From Streptomyces sp. GSL17-111 (GTDB lineage: Bacteria > Actinomycetota > Actinomycetes > Streptomycetales > Streptomycetaceae): a stretch of 64,000 nucleotides of DNA. Both the position numbers and the translations under genes were made by a program. Below the pieces are notes generated by a model. That model saw nothing but the letters and a program-made list of their open reading frames with translations. It did no database searches and was not told the origin of the DNA. Shown piece after piece: positions 17,819 through 25,964 of this stretch (positions within the stretch are counted from its first letter, which is position 1; every line of letters starts with the position of its first letter). The stretch is taken from contig NZ_JBAJNS010000001.1 of NCBI RefSeq assembly GCF_037911585.1, positions 1,239,001 to 1,303,000 of the forward strand, in the 5' to 3' direction.

Positions 17819-18193
17819 TCAGGCCACCCCCCGCACGTGCTGAACCACCGGGGCTCCGCGCCGGGGCAGCAGCACCCCGACGAGGTCGATCCGCACGCCA
17901 CCGGTGGGCGGCCTCCCGTAGCGGACCAGCCAGCGCTCGGTCAGCCAGCGTGACGCCAGCCTCCGCAGCCGGGCGGCCTTGCGCGGTGTGACGGCAGCCA
18001 TCGGGTGCTGGGGGCCGCCCGCGCTGCGGGTCTTCACCTCACAGACCACCAGGGCGTCCCCGTGCCGGGCGACGATGTCGATCTCGCCGTCCCGGCAGCG
18101 CCAGTTGCGCTCCAGGACGGCCATGCCCGATTCGCGCAGTCTCCGTGCCGCCAGGTCCTCCCCGTAGCGGCCCAGCGCTCCTTGTGCGTTCAT
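17819..18193 (-). CDS. yraN: UPF0102 (YraN) family protein, predicted endonuclease fold
   Basis: 124 aa from the ATG at 18193 ([16 protein letters not shown]), which has GGAGG eight bases upstream; a longer frame exists but lacks this signal. The endonuclease-like core is visible: [36 protein letters not shown] with the D-(E/K)xK residues of a PD-(D/E)XK fold. Biochemical function is not established for the family. First gene of the yraN-yifB-dprA operon, 65 bp downstream of a DnaA-box pair. Confidence 0.88.
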   Translation of the reverse strand: MNAQGALGRYGEDLAARRLRESGMAVLERNWRCRDGEIDIVARHGDALVVCEVKTRSAGGPQHPMAAVTPRKAARLRRLASRWLTERWLVRYGRPPTGGVRIDLVGVLLPRRGAPVVQHVRGVA

Positions 18194-18257
18194 CTCGTCC
18201 ACCTCCAGCGCCGACTGTGGCGGCACGGCGGACGCGGCGGGGATCTTGCCGCTTTTC

Positions 18258-18284
18258 GGTGGACAACTCGCGGGTTGTGGACAA
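18258..18284 (-). promoter_or_regulatory. Pair of DnaA-box-like sites upstream of yraN
   Basis: On the minus strand TTGTCCACA lies at 18284-18276 and TTGTCCACC at 18266-18258, the same strand and 18 bp apart. The first is a perfect Streptomyces DnaA box, the second differs in the last base. They are in the yraN-DUF2469 intergenic region, about 65 bp before the yraN start. Confidence 0.6.
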
Positions 18285-18394
18285 TTCGGCCACTCGTGAG
18301 GGTGACCACGCGTGCACCCGGTGACGGCTCACCGGCGGGACGAACGCCGCGGCGGCGGGGCTATGGCGCGGCTGTGGCGCGGCTGTGGCGGGCG

Positions 18395-18718
18395 TCAGCC
18401 GCTGAAGCCGGAGTCCTCCGGCACGTTGAGGTCGCTCTTGTTGAGCTCCTCGATGTTCACGTCCTTGAACGTCAGCACGCGGACCTGCTTCACGAAACGC
18501 GCCGGCCGGTACATGTCCCAGACCCAGGCATCGGCCATGGACACCTCGAAGAAGACCTCACCCTGGACGGAGTGCACCTGCATCTCGTAGTCGTTCGTGA
18601 GGTAGAAGCGGCGCTCGGTCTCGATCACGTACTTGAACAGGCCGACGACGTCCTTGTACTCCCGGTAGAGCTTCAGCTCCATCTCGGTCTCGTACTTCTC
18701 GAGGTCCTCGGCGCTCAT
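18395..18718 (-). CDS. DUF2469 family protein, conserved in Actinobacteria
   Basis: 107 aa from the ATG at 18718. The family sequence is very strongly conserved: DLEKYETEMELKLYREYKDV, ETERRFYLTND and DAWVWDMYRPARFV. Acidic and aromatic rich, no membrane segment, no catalytic motif I recognise. It lies 34 bp after sipZ and is probably in the sipZ transcript. Function unknown across the phylum; invariance suggests an essential or structural partner. Confidence 0.9.
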   Translation of the reverse strand: MSAEDLEKYETEMELKLYREYKDVVGLFKYVIETERRFYLTNDYEMQVHSVQGEVFFEVSMADAWVWDMYRPARFVKQVRVLTFKDVNIEELNKSDLNVPEDSGFSG

Positions 18719-18752
18719 GGATTCCCCTTCAGCTGCGTCCCCCCATTGTGCG

Positions 18753-19484
18753 TCAGTGCCGCGTGCGCCGTCCGGCCCGCCGCGCGATCGGCGCACCGGC
18801 GGCCCCGCCGAGCACCAGGACGGCGCCCGCCCCGGCGGCCCACAGGAGCGCCGGGAGGGGGCCCGGCTCGGAGACGCCGCCGGGCAGCGCCGCGAAGCCG
18901 TCCGGACGTGGCAGGACCCCGGCGGCCCCCAGCGGCCACACGGTGGCGTCGACGCGGGCGACGACGGCATCACGCGGCACGGTGCCGTCCGCCTCGCCCG
19001 CCAGCTGACTGCGGGAGTCGACGGAGTGGCTTCGGTGGTCGCCCAGGAGGAAGATCCGCCCCTCCGGCACGGTGGCCCGGAAGTCGGAGCCCGACGCGTT
19101 CCCCGACGACCCGAGGTAGCGCTCGGCCACCGCCTCGGCGTTCACGGTGAGGCGCCCGTCGGGGTCGCAGCAGGCCACCGTGTCGCCACCGACGCCGACG
19201 ACCCGCTTCACCATGGGCAGGTCGCCCCACAGCGGGTCCTCGAAGACCACCACGTCCCCTCGGCGGACATCGTCACCGTCGACCCGCTCGGCGAGAACGC
19301 GTTCACCCGCGCGGATCGTGGGCGCCATCGAGTCCGTCGGCACCGCGTAGGGGCGGTACAGGAGGGCCGCCCAGGCGAACGCACCGACGAAGAGCACGGC
19401 CCCGACGGCCACCGCGACGTTGGCCAGCGTGGTGCCGGTGCGGCGACGGGCGGCCGCTCGGCCGTTCGTGGTTGCCGTGGTCAT
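18753..19484 (-). CDS. sipZ: Type I signal peptidase (SipZ position)
   Basis: 243 aa. The catalytic Ser is in VPTDSMAPT (about residue 52) and the general-base Lys in MVKRVVGVGGD (about 92). A GDHRSHSVDSR box follows. One N-terminal membrane helix (about 20-42) and a C-terminal one (about 212-235) match the double anchor reported for Streptomyces sip enzymes. It cleaves secretory signal peptides at the outer face of the membrane. It is separated from sipY by 130 bp with a hairpin, in line with the separate sipZ transcription unit known in S. lividans. Confidence 0.92.
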   Translation of the reverse strand: MTTATTNGRAAARRRTGTTLANVAVAVGAVLFVGAFAWAALLYRPYAVPTDSMAPTIRAGERVLAERVDGDDVRRGDVVVFEDPLWGDLPMVKRVVGVGGDTVACCDPDGRLTVNAEAVAERYLGSSGNASGSDFRATVPEGRIFLLGDHRSHSVDSRSQLAGEADGTVPRDAVVARVDATVWPLGAAGVLPRPDGFAALPGGVSEPGPLPALLWAAGAGAVLVLGGAAGAPIARRAGRRTRH

Positions 19485-19551
19485 GACGGCACCCTACCTG
19501 CGGCGGCGGGGCAGGCGGGTGCGCGTTCGTCCCCCCTACCCGAAGGGTGCA

Positions 19552-19583
19552 CGTCCCGCGCCTCGCACCGGACGCGCGGGACG
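19552..19583 (-). terminator. Probable hairpin terminator between sipY and sipZ
   Basis: CGTCCCGCG (19552-19560) pairs with CGCGGGACG (19575-19583), 9 bp with a 14-base loop. It sits about 30 bases after the sipY stop, and would end the sipWXY transcript. Confidence 0.5.
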
Positions 19584-19614
19584 GGGCGCGGGACGGAAGC
19601 CGGGCGGGCGGACG

Positions 19615-20514
19615 TCAGGCGCGGGGACGCCGACGGATCAGCGCGACGGGAAGGAGGGCGGCCACGGCCAGCGCCGTGGGGGCCGCGGCGGCCAACCGGT
19701 CATAGGCGTCCGGCACCGACAGGGCGCCCCAGCGGTCGACCGGCCAGGCGCGCACGAGGGCTCGCCCGACGACCTTGTCCTCGGGCACGGCACCGCCCGA
19801 GGGGCCGTCCATGTGGTAGCGGGAGTCCAGCGACTCCTGCCGGTGGTCACCCAGCACCCAGACGTGGTCCTCGGGCACGGTCAGCGGGCCGAAGGGCTTG
19901 TCCCCGCACGGGGTGTTCCCGGGGAAGAGGTACGCGGCCTCGTCCAGCGCCTCACCGTTGACCTTGACCTGACCGTTCTGGCGGCACTCCACGGTGTCAC
20001 CCTCGACGCCGACGACGCGCTTGATCAGGTTCTGCTGGTCGGCCGAGGGCATGAGCCCGATGAAGCTCAGGACCTCCTGGACGGCGTTCGGCTCGGGCGG
20101 CGGGGTGTCCAGCCAGCCGCCCGGGTCCTCGAAGACGACGACCTCGCCGCGCTCGGGCTCGGCACCGAACCAGGGCGTCAGCTTGTCCACCAGCACCCGG
20201 TCGCCGCGCTGCAGGGTGTTCTGCATGGAGTCGGACGGGATCGAGAAGGCCTGCAGCAGGAAGGACTTGATCAGCAGGGCGAGCACGAGGGCGATGCCGA
20301 CCAGGAGCGGCAGCTCCTTCCAGAACGAGCGCTGCTGCTTGCTGCCGCGCCGTCCCTTGCCACCGTCGTCGCCGTCACCGGCCGCAGCGGCTCCGGGGGC
20401 TCCGGCGCCGGCGTCGCCGCCGGGCCCGGAACGTTCGTCGTTGCGCCCCTCGGGCTGATCCTCCGGCTCGTCCCCACCGGACCCCGACCGGGCGCCGACC
20501 GCGACGTTCCCCAC
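19615..20514 (-). CDS. sipY: Type I signal peptidase (SipY position)
   Basis: 299 aa from a GTG at 20514 preceded by GGAGAGAA. A charged, Gly/Asp-rich N-terminus (~65 residues) leads to a membrane helix (LLVGIALVLALLIKSFLL), then the catalytic IPSDSMQNTL Ser and the Lys in NLIKRVVGVEGD. The GDHRQESLDSRYH box is present, and a C-terminal hydrophobic segment precedes RRRPRA. The start lies 140 bases inside the annotated 3' end of sipX. A 96-bp stretch of its sequence is nearly identical to sipX. Confidence 0.92.
   Translation of the reverse strand: MGNVAVGARSGSGGDEPEDQPEGRNDERSGPGGDAGAGAPGAAAAGDGDDGGKGRRGSKQQRSFWKELPLLVGIALVLALLIKSFLLQAFSIPSDSMQNTLQRGDRVLVDKLTPWFGAEPERGEVVVFEDPGGWLDTPPPEPNAVQEVLSFIGLMPSADQQNLIKRVVGVEGDTVECRQNGQVKVNGEALDEAAYLFPGNTPCGDKPFGPLTVPEDHVWVLGDHRQESLDSRYHMDGPSGGAVPEDKVVGRALVRAWPVDRWGALSVPDAYDRLAAAAPTALAVAALLPVALIRRRPRA
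20108..20203. repeat. 96-bp near-identical tract shared by sipY and sipX (copy 1; copy 2 at 21111-21206)
   Basis: Bases 20108-20203 and 21111-21206 differ at only two positions, both within a single short interval. The tract codes for the DRVLVDKLTPWFGAEPERG region after the catalytic Ser. The surrounding parts of the two genes are much more diverged, including at third codon positions. This pattern fits recent gene conversion between neighbouring paralogs. Confidence 0.8.
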
Positions 20515-21478
20515 GTTCTCTCCTAACGCTGTGCCACCGCCTGCCCGCCGAGCGGCGCAGGCCCGCCACTCCCATAACGAGCGTGAGTTCCGCAGGGAGC
20601 GGTACCGGCGTGATTTCGTGTGCTTCCCGCAGTCCCCCGGACGCCGCCCCGGCCGGTGCGGGAGCACGGGGCTCCGGTACCGAAGCGTACGTGTCCGGCT
20701 CCCCCAGCCGTGCCCAATGGGAGAACGGCCATGCGATGACGACCGCCTTCCCGACGACGAGGTCCTGCGGGATGGTGCCCTCGCCCGGGTCGTCGAGGTG
20801 GAACCGGGAGTCGGCGGAGTTGGAGCGGTGGTCGCCCATGACGAACAGGCGGTCCTCGGGGACGGCCACGTCGAAGGGGATCTCCGACGGCTTGTTGTCC
20901 GGGTGCAGGTAGGGCTCGTTCAACGGTGTTCCGTTGACCGTGATGCGGTCGTTCTCGTCGCAGCACACGACCCGGTCGCCGCCGACCGCGATGACGCGCT
21001 TGATCAGGTCCTGCTCGTCCGCGGAGGGCAGCAGGCCGATGAACGTCAGGAACGACTTGACCTGCTTGACGCCGATGGGGTCGTCCGAGGGCTGCGGCTG
21101 TGCCTGGCCCTCCAGCCAGCCGCCCGGGTCCTCGAAGACGACCACGTCGCCGCGCTCGGGCTCGGCACCGAACCAGGGCGTCAGCTTGTCCACCAGCACC
21201 CGGTCGTCGATCCGGATGGTCTGCTCCATCGAACCGGAGGGGATGACGAAGGCCTGCACGAGGAAGGTCTTCAGCACGAGGGCGATGACCAGCGCCACCC
21301 CGAGCAGCAGGGGGATCTCCTTGGTGGCCGAGAGCCGCCGACGGCGTCTGACGCGCCGGGCCGCTCGGCGGCGGGCCGCACGGCCCTCGCCCGGCGGACC
21401 GCCTTCCCCCACCGCGGGGGAGGCCGCGCCCACCGGCGGCTCGGAGGTGGCGGGGCGGGGCCGCCCGCGCCTACCCAT
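20375..21478 (-). CDS. sipX: Type I signal peptidase (SipX position) with unusual Arg-rich tail
   Basis: 367 aa. N-terminal basic region, membrane helix near 55-75, catalytic Ser in IPSGSMEQTI and Lys in DLIKRVIAVGGD, and a GDHRSNSADSRFH box. The recognisable enzyme ends near residue 305 (around 20560). The frame then continues through ~60 Arg/Gly-rich residues, overlapping sipY in another frame by 140 bases. Streptomyces SipX is normally shorter, so the tail may be a lost stop, a sequence error, or real. The ATG overlaps sipW by 8 bases. Confidence 0.88.
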   Translation of the reverse strand: MGRRGRPRPATSEPPVGAASPAVGEGGPPGEGRAARRRAARRVRRRRRLSATKEIPLLLGVALVIALVLKTFLVQAFVIPSGSMEQTIRIDDRVLVDKLTPWFGAEPERGDVVVFEDPGGWLEGQAQPQPSDDPIGVKQVKSFLTFIGLLPSADEQDLIKRVIAVGGDRVVCCDENDRITVNGTPLNEPYLHPDNKPSEIPFDVAVPEDRLFVMGDHRSNSADSRFHLDDPGEGTIPQDLVVGKAVVIAWPFSHWARLGEPDTYASVPEPRAPAPAGAASGGLREAHEITPVPLPAELTLVMGVAGLRRSAGRRWHSVRRERGERRGRRPVGVRWGRAGGSARGAQRRTFRARRRRRRRSPRSRCGR

Positions 21479-22181
21479 GCCCGTTCCGCGGGGCGGACCA
21501 GCGCGAGGGGGGCCAGCCGGTCCACTCGACCCGGCCGATGACGTCCTCCACCGGCACGGTGCCGCCCCCGGGACGGCCGAGGTGGTCGCGGGAGTCCCGG
21601 GAGGCGGCCCGATGATCGCCCATGACCCACAACCGCCCCTCGGCCACGACGATGTCGAAGGGGACGGCCGAGGCCCGCTCGGGGCCTCCCTCGGGATGCA
21701 GGTAGTCCTCGGTCAGCGGCTCCCCGTTCACCTCGATCCTCCCCTGCTCGTCGCAGCACGTCACCCGGTCGCCGCCGACGCCGACCACGCGCTTGACGAA
21801 GTCGTTGCCCGGCGGCTCGCCCACGCCCACCGCCGCGACGGTGGTGCGCAGAACGCGGGCGAGCGGATGCTCACCCGTGCCGTCGGCTGCGAACGTACCC
21901 GTTCCGTCGAACACCACAACGTCTCCACGCTCCGGATGGTTGCCGAAACGGTACGCCAGCTTGTTCACGAGCACGCGGTCCTCCACGCGGAGCGTCGGTT
22001 CCATGGAACCGCTGGCGATCCGGTAAGGCTGTACCGCGAAGGCGTTGACCAGGAGGAACACCACCAGTACCACGGTCGCCCACAGGGCCGACCGCCGAAG
22101 CCCGGGGCGTCGTGCCGGGGTGGCCGCAGGGGGCGGGCCCGGCGCCGGGTCCGCCTCGTCGGGGGCAGGGGTGTCCGTCAT
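21471..22181 (-). CDS. sipW: Type I signal peptidase (SipW position)
   Basis: 236 aa. N-terminal Pro/Ala-rich segment, one membrane helix (ALWATVVLVVFLLVNAFAV, about 32-50), the catalytic Ser in IASGSMEPTL, the Lys in DFVKRVVGVGGD and a GDHRAASRDSRDH box. It lacks a C-terminal membrane anchor, as described for S. lividans SipW. First gene of the sipWXY run, about 90 bp after a terminator that ends rplS. Confidence 0.92.
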   Translation of the reverse strand: MTDTPAPDEADPAPGPPPAATPARRPGLRRSALWATVVLVVFLLVNAFAVQPYRIASGSMEPTLRVEDRVLVNKLAYRFGNHPERGDVVVFDGTGTFAADGTGEHPLARVLRTTVAAVGVGEPPGNDFVKRVVGVGGDRVTCCDEQGRIEVNGEPLTEDYLHPEGGPERASAVPFDIVVAEGRLWVMGDHRAASRDSRDHLGRPGGGTVPVEDVIGRVEWTGWPPSRWSAPRNGHG

Positions 22182-22271
22182 GGGCCCGCTTCCGTCCGCG
22201 TCACGCCCGATCGCCGGGCGGACGGTCTGTCACCGGACGCAGAGCCTAACCGCCCGGCCTTCCCTACGACG

Positions 22272-22311
22272 CGGCGGCCGGACCGCATCCGAGGATGGGG
22301 TCCGGCCGCCG
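22272..22311 (-). terminator. Terminator after rplS
   Basis: CGGCGGCCGGACC (22272-22284) pairs perfectly with 22299-22311, and the loop contains a smaller ATCC/GGAT stem. It starts 20 bases after the rplS stop and separates the ribosomal operon from sipW. Confidence 0.75.
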
Positions 22312-22331
22312 AAGACGTGGAGCGCGACGAC

Positions 22332-22682
22332 TCAGCGCTCGCGCTTCTCCTTGATCTTCGCCGCCTTGCCGCGCAGCTCGCGCAGGTAGTACAGCTTGGC
22401 GCGACGCACCTGGCCGCGGGAGACGACGTCGATCTTCTCCACGATCGGGGTGTGCACGGGGAAGGTGCGCTCGACGCCGACGCCGTAGCTCACCTTGCGG
22501 ACCGTGAAGGTCTCCCGCAGGCCGGAGCCCTGGCGGCGGATGACGACGCCCTTGAACTGCTGGACACGCGAGCGGCTGCCCTCGATGACGCGGACGTGGA
22601 CGTCGACGGTGTCACCCGGGCGGAAGGCCGGGATGTCGTCGCGCAGGGATGCTGCGTCGACGCTGTCAAGGAGCTGGGACAT
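22332..22682 (-). CDS. rplS: 50S ribosomal protein L19
   Basis: 116 aa, the family length. L19 motifs: [55 protein letters not shown] and [20 protein letters not shown]. It sits at the 30S-50S interface. Last gene of the rpsP-khpA-rimM-trmD-rplS cluster, separated from trmD by 129 bp. Confidence 0.97.
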   Translation of the reverse strand: MSQLLDSVDAASLRDDIPAFRPGDTVDVHVRVIEGSRSRVQQFKGVVIRRQGSGLRETFTVRKVSYGVGVERTFPVHTPIVEKIDVVSRGQVRRAKLYYLRELRGKAAKIKEKRER

Positions 22683-22811
22683 GTGCGTCTGCTTTCTTCG
22701 CCGGTGCCACAGGTCAGCGGCGGAAACGGTGATGGATGTTCGGGTGGCGGGCCGGGGCGGGCGTCTGTCCCCCTGTGGCAGGGTCGCGCGCCGTGGCCGT
22801 AGACCAGCGAG

Positions 22812-23621
22812 TCATTCTTCCACGGGCTCCCCGGAGCACCCAAATCGGCCGTCGGGGCACACCTCCCAGCCGAGCTCGGCCAGGAGTGCGCGGTCCTGCC
22901 GGTCGAGGGCCTGCGGGTCGCAGCGCCGGAGGAGGTCGGGGCGGTGCGCGGCCGTGCGCGTGAGCGCCTGGTCGCGGCGCCAACGGGCGATGCGGCCGTG
23001 GTGCCCGCTGACCAGGACCTCGGGGATCTCCCGCCCGCGCCAACTGGGCGGCTTGGTGTAGACCGGGCCTTCGAGCAGGTCCGCCATGGCCCCCGGCGCG
23101 AAGGAGTCGTCGCGGTGGGACTCCGCGTTGCCGAGGACGCCGGGCAGCAGCCGTGCCACGGCCTCCACCATGACCAGGACGGGGGCCTCTCCTCCGGCGA
23201 GGACGTAGTCCCCGATGGAGACCTCGCGGACGTCGTACCGCTCGCCGTACTCCTCGACGACCCGCCGGTCGATGCCCTCGTAGCGTGCCGGCGTGAAGAT
23301 CAGCCAGTCGCGGCCCGCCAGATCGGCGGCCAGTTCCTGGGTGAAGGGCCGGCCGCTGGGCGTCGGGACGACGATGACGGGCTCACCGTCACCCGAGGCG
23401 GTGACCTCGTCCAGCGCCTCGCCCCACGGCTCGGGTTTCATCACCATGCCCGGGCCACCGCCGTACGGGGTGTCGTCCACGGTGTGGTGACGGTCGTGCG
23501 TCCAGCCCCGCAGGTCGTGCACCCGCACGTCGAGAAGGCCCCGCGCCCGCGCCTTGCCGACGAGGGAGACGTCCAGCGGCGCGAGGTACTCGGGAAAGAT
23601 CGTGATGACGTCGAGCCTCAC
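22812..23621 (-). CDS. trmD: tRNA (guanine37-N1)-methyltransferase
   Basis: 269 aa from a GTG at 23621 ([12 protein letters not shown]) that overlaps the rimM stop as GTGA; the longer upstream frame is a shadow of rimM. SPOUT-family motifs: [26 protein letters not shown] and the trefoil-knot segment [15 protein letters not shown] (about 130-145), then [16 protein letters not shown]. It methylates G37 in tRNAs reading CNN codons, preventing frameshifts. Confidence 0.96.
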   Translation of the reverse strand: MRLDVITIFPEYLAPLDVSLVGKARARGLLDVRVHDLRGWTHDRHHTVDDTPYGGGPGMVMKPEPWGEALDEVTASGDGEPVIVVPTPSGRPFTQELAADLAGRDWLIFTPARYEGIDRRVVEEYGERYDVREVSIGDYVLAGGEAPVLVMVEAVARLLPGVLGNAESHRDDSFAPGAMADLLEGPVYTKPPSWRGREIPEVLVSGHHGRIARWRRDQALTRTAAHRPDLLRRCDPQALDRQDRALLAELGWEVCPDGRFGCSGEPVEE

Positions 23622-24178
23622 CGGGTTCCGCTCCCACCCGGCTCCCCGCCCCGGCCGTCCTCGTCCTCCATCTCGCCCAGCAGGCCGGGTGGGGGGTCGA
23701 TGACGGCCCGCTGCTCCTCCAGGTCGATCTCCGGGACGATCTCGGCGACGAACGGGATCAGCACCTCGCCCCCGTCCGGACGCCGGACCACGAGGAGGTC
23801 CTGCGCGGGCAGGTGCGCGATCTCGCTGATGCGCCCGACCTCCTCGCCCTCGCGCGTGACCACGTCCAGATCGATGAGCTGATGGTCGTAGAACTCCTCC
23901 GGGTCCTCCGGAACCTCCTCCGGATCGACCTCGGCGATGAGGAGCGTGTTGCGCAGCGCCTCGGCGGCCGTCCGGTCGGCGACCCCCACGAAGCGCAGCA
24001 GCAGCCGACCGCTGTGGACGCGGCCGCTGTCGATGGTGAGGGGGCCGACGGCGGCCGGTTCGGTGGCGAGCACCGCCCCGGGGCCGAGCCGGAGCTCGGG
24101 CTCGTCGGTGCGCACCTCGACGGTGACCTCGCCCTTGATGCCGTGGGCGCGGCCGATCCGCGCGACTACCAGCTGCAC
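23618..24178 (-). CDS. rimM: 16S rRNA processing/30S maturation factor RimM
   Basis: 186 aa from a GTG at 24178 after AGGAGAAGGA. The N-terminal RimM domain reads [22 protein letters not shown]. The C-terminal PRC-barrel includes [21 protein letters not shown] and [24 protein letters not shown]. It binds S19 and assists maturation of the 30S head. It is separated from khpA by 130 bp carrying two strong hairpins, so its expression may be set apart from rpsP-khpA. Confidence 0.95.
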   Translation of the reverse strand: MQLVVARIGRAHGIKGEVTVEVRTDEPELRLGPGAVLATEPAAVGPLTIDSGRVHSGRLLLRFVGVADRTAAEALRNTLLIAEVDPEEVPEDPEEFYDHQLIDLDVVTREGEEVGRISEIAHLPAQDLLVVRRPDGGEVLIPFVAEIVPEIDLEEQRAVIDPPPGLLGEMEDEDGRGGEPGGSGTR

Positions 24179-24204
24179 GTGCTGTTCCTTCTCCTGCCCG
24201 GTCG

Positions 24205-24232
24205 GGCCCGGGCGCCGGTCGGCGCCCGGGCC
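24205..24232 (-). terminator. 12-bp hairpin upstream of rimM
   Basis: GGCCCGGGCGCC (24205-24216... read on plus strand) pairs perfectly with 24221-24232 around the loop GGTC. It lies about 27 bases before the rimM start, right after a longer hairpin. Confidence 0.6.
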
Positions 24233-24237
24233 GGTCC

Positions 24238-24290
24238 AGCACCGGCACGGGCCGGGAACGGCCGAGCCGTTCCCGGCCCGTGCCGGTGCT
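24238..24290 (-). terminator. Perfect 25-bp hairpin between khpA and rimM
   Basis: 24238-24262 and 24266-24290 are perfectly complementary over 25 bp with a CGA loop. It begins about 18 bases after the khpA stop. It is a strong candidate for an internal terminator or RNA-processing site inside the rpsP-khpA-rimM-trmD cluster. No U-tract. Confidence 0.75.
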
Positions 24291-24308
24291 GTGTGGGTGC
24301 CGTGCGCC

Positions 24309-24548
24309 TCAGTGCACGGCGTCCACGTCGACGAGATCGACGCGGATGCCACGGCCCCCGATCGCTCCCACGACGGTGCGCAGGGAGCGGGCGGTGCGGC
24401 CGTTGCGACCGATCACCTTGCCGAGGTCGTCGGGGTGCACCCGGACCTCCAGAACCCGGCCGCGGCGCAGGGTGCGGGATGCGACCTGTACCTCGTCCGG
24501 ATGCTCGACGATGCCCTTGACCAGATGTTCGAGGGCCTCCTCCAGCAT
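24309..24548 (-). CDS. khpA: KH-domain RNA-binding protein KhpA
   Basis: 79 aa. A single KH domain with the loop [16 protein letters not shown] (about 44-59), preceded by [11 protein letters not shown]. KhpA forms dimers or heterodimers with KhpB in Gram-positives and affects mRNA and cell elongation. It starts two bases after the rpsP stop, so the two are cotranslated. Confidence 0.92.
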   Translation of the reverse strand: MLEEALEHLVKGIVEHPDEVQVASRTLRRGRVLEVRVHPDDLGKVIGRNGRTARSLRTVVGAIGGRGIRVDLVDVDAVH

Positions 24549-24550
24549 GC

Positions 24551-24997
24551 TCAGGCCTCGGTGGTCTCGGCGGAGGCCGCGGCCTCGGCGTCGGCACCCT
24601 TGTCGGCCTTGTCGGCCTTCTTCGCCTTCGGGGTGATCGCCTCGCCCTTGGGCTCGTCGGCGGACTCCTTGGCGGCGGCCTCGAAGAGGGCCTTCTTGTC
24701 GGCCTTCGGCTCGGCGACCTTCATCGGCTCCGGAGCGGGCAGGCCCTTGAACTTCTGCCAGTCACCGGTGACCTTGAGGATGGCCATGACGGGCTCGGTC
24801 GGCTGCGCGCCGACACCCAGCCAGTACTGGGCGCGCTCGCTGTCGACCTCGATGCGGGACGGGTTCTGCACCGGGTGGTACAGACCGATCTCCTCGATGG
24901 CGCGGCCGTCACGGCGGGTGCGCGAGTCGGCGACGATGATGCGGTAGTGAGGCGAACGGATCTTGCCCAGACGCTTCAGCTTGATCTTGACTGCCAC
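24551..24997 (-). CDS. rpsP: 30S ribosomal protein S16, with extended tail
   Basis: 148 aa, against about 80-90 in most bacteria. The S16 core ([64 protein letters not shown]) occupies residues 1-85. The remainder is an Ala/Lys/Glu-rich tail typical of high-GC actinobacteria. It binds 16S rRNA early in assembly. First gene of the cluster, behind a long leader region. Confidence 0.96.
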   Translation of the reverse strand: MAVKIKLKRLGKIRSPHYRIIVADSRTRRDGRAIEEIGLYHPVQNPSRIEVDSERAQYWLGVGAQPTEPVMAILKVTGDWQKFKGLPAPEPMKVAEPKADKKALFEAAAKESADEPKGEAITPKAKKADKADKGADAEAAASAETTEA

Positions 24998-25373
24998 GGG
25001 TGTGGTGTCTCCTGGTCTTGACGTGGGTGGGTCACTGCGGGACCACCGCGTGGGGTTGCGGCACCCGGGTGCCCGGTGGACGCGTCAGCCGAGGGAGAGA
25101 GGGTCCGGACGGCTGTCGAGTACAGCCGTCCATTCTGCCACAGCACGGGACCGCCGGCCGACGGGGGTGTGGGGGCACCCCGGTCGGTGCAGTGCGCTGC
25201 GGTACGGGCCCGGCGGGCCGGGCGCGGGCCGACGCGATCCACTGGCGAGCGGGGCTCAGGACGGTGCCGGCAGTCGAGGGGGGTCTGCCGTCCGCGGGCC
25301 GCTCGTGCCGTCGGCGGGGTCGACGTCGGGACGTCGGCGCCGGGGGCGTCGGTGCGGTGTCGGTGCGGTCTCG
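24998..25373. other. rpsP upstream region
   Basis: 376 bases without a convincing gene. A perfect 10-bp stem occurs at 25107-25116/25122-25131 with loop CGAGT. Just upstream on the minus strand, TGTGGCAGAATGG (around 25131-25143) could be an extended -10 promoter, which would place the hairpin at the very 5' end of the rpsP transcript. Nothing else recognised. Confidence 0.4.
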
Positions 25374-25964
25374 TCAGCCCACGGCCATCACCTCGGGGAT
25401 GCGGAACTGCTTGCCGCAGGCTCCGCACATGATGGGTGCCTGGGCCAGCACCGACGGGACGACGCGGACGTTGCGCCCGCAGTCACAGACGGCCTTGACG
25501 CGGACACCGCCCCCGGAGGAGCCGTGCCGCGCGGCGGGGCCGCGGAACGAACTGGCGGTGTCGGTCCGGGTGGCCGCCGTGTGGGCCCGCAGCGCGCGCT
25601 GGAGCCGCTCGGCCGTGGTCCGGTACCGCTTGCGGGCCTCAGGCGTCAGGGAGACGAGTGAGAACCCGCTGCTCGGATGCGGTTCGTCGGTGTGCTCCAG
25701 GCCCATCTCCTCGGCGATCGCCAGGAAACGGCGGTTGTGGTAACGGCCGGCGCGCGAGGTGTCACGGACACCGCGCGCGGCGGCAACACCGTGGACGGCC
25801 TCGTGCAGCAGCCGTTCGAAGGAGAGCTCCGCGCCGCAGGCGGAGGAGGACTCTCCGATCAGGGATTCGGGTGCGGCCAGGTCTGGCAGCTCCGGGTGGC
25901 GACGCTGAATGTCGGCCCACGCGGACGCCAGCTCGGCGGCGAGAACTGGTGGTGTCGTGCTCAC
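25374..25964 (-). CDS. SprT-like zinc metalloprotease candidate with C-terminal zinc ribbon
   Basis: 196 aa. An HEAVHG motif at about residue 54 gives the HExxH of gluzincin-like/SprT proteases; RAGRYHNRRFLAIAEEMGLEH follows in the spacing where SprT families place the third ligand. The C-terminus carries two Cys pairs, CDCG and MCGACGK (about 159-184), a probable zinc ribbon. The middle is basic and helical. SPRTN/SprT proteins act on DNA-protein crosslinks, but a housekeeping role for this version is unproven. It is a monocistronic leftward gene between proS and rpsP. Confidence 0.7.
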   Translation of the reverse strand: MSTTPPVLAAELASAWADIQRRHPELPDLAAPESLIGESSSACGAELSFERLLHEAVHGVAAARGVRDTSRAGRYHNRRFLAIAEEMGLEHTDEPHPSSGFSLVSLTPEARKRYRTTAERLQRALRAHTAATRTDTASSFRGPAARHGSSGGGVRVKAVCDCGRNVRVVPSVLAQAPIMCGACGKQFRIPEVMAVG

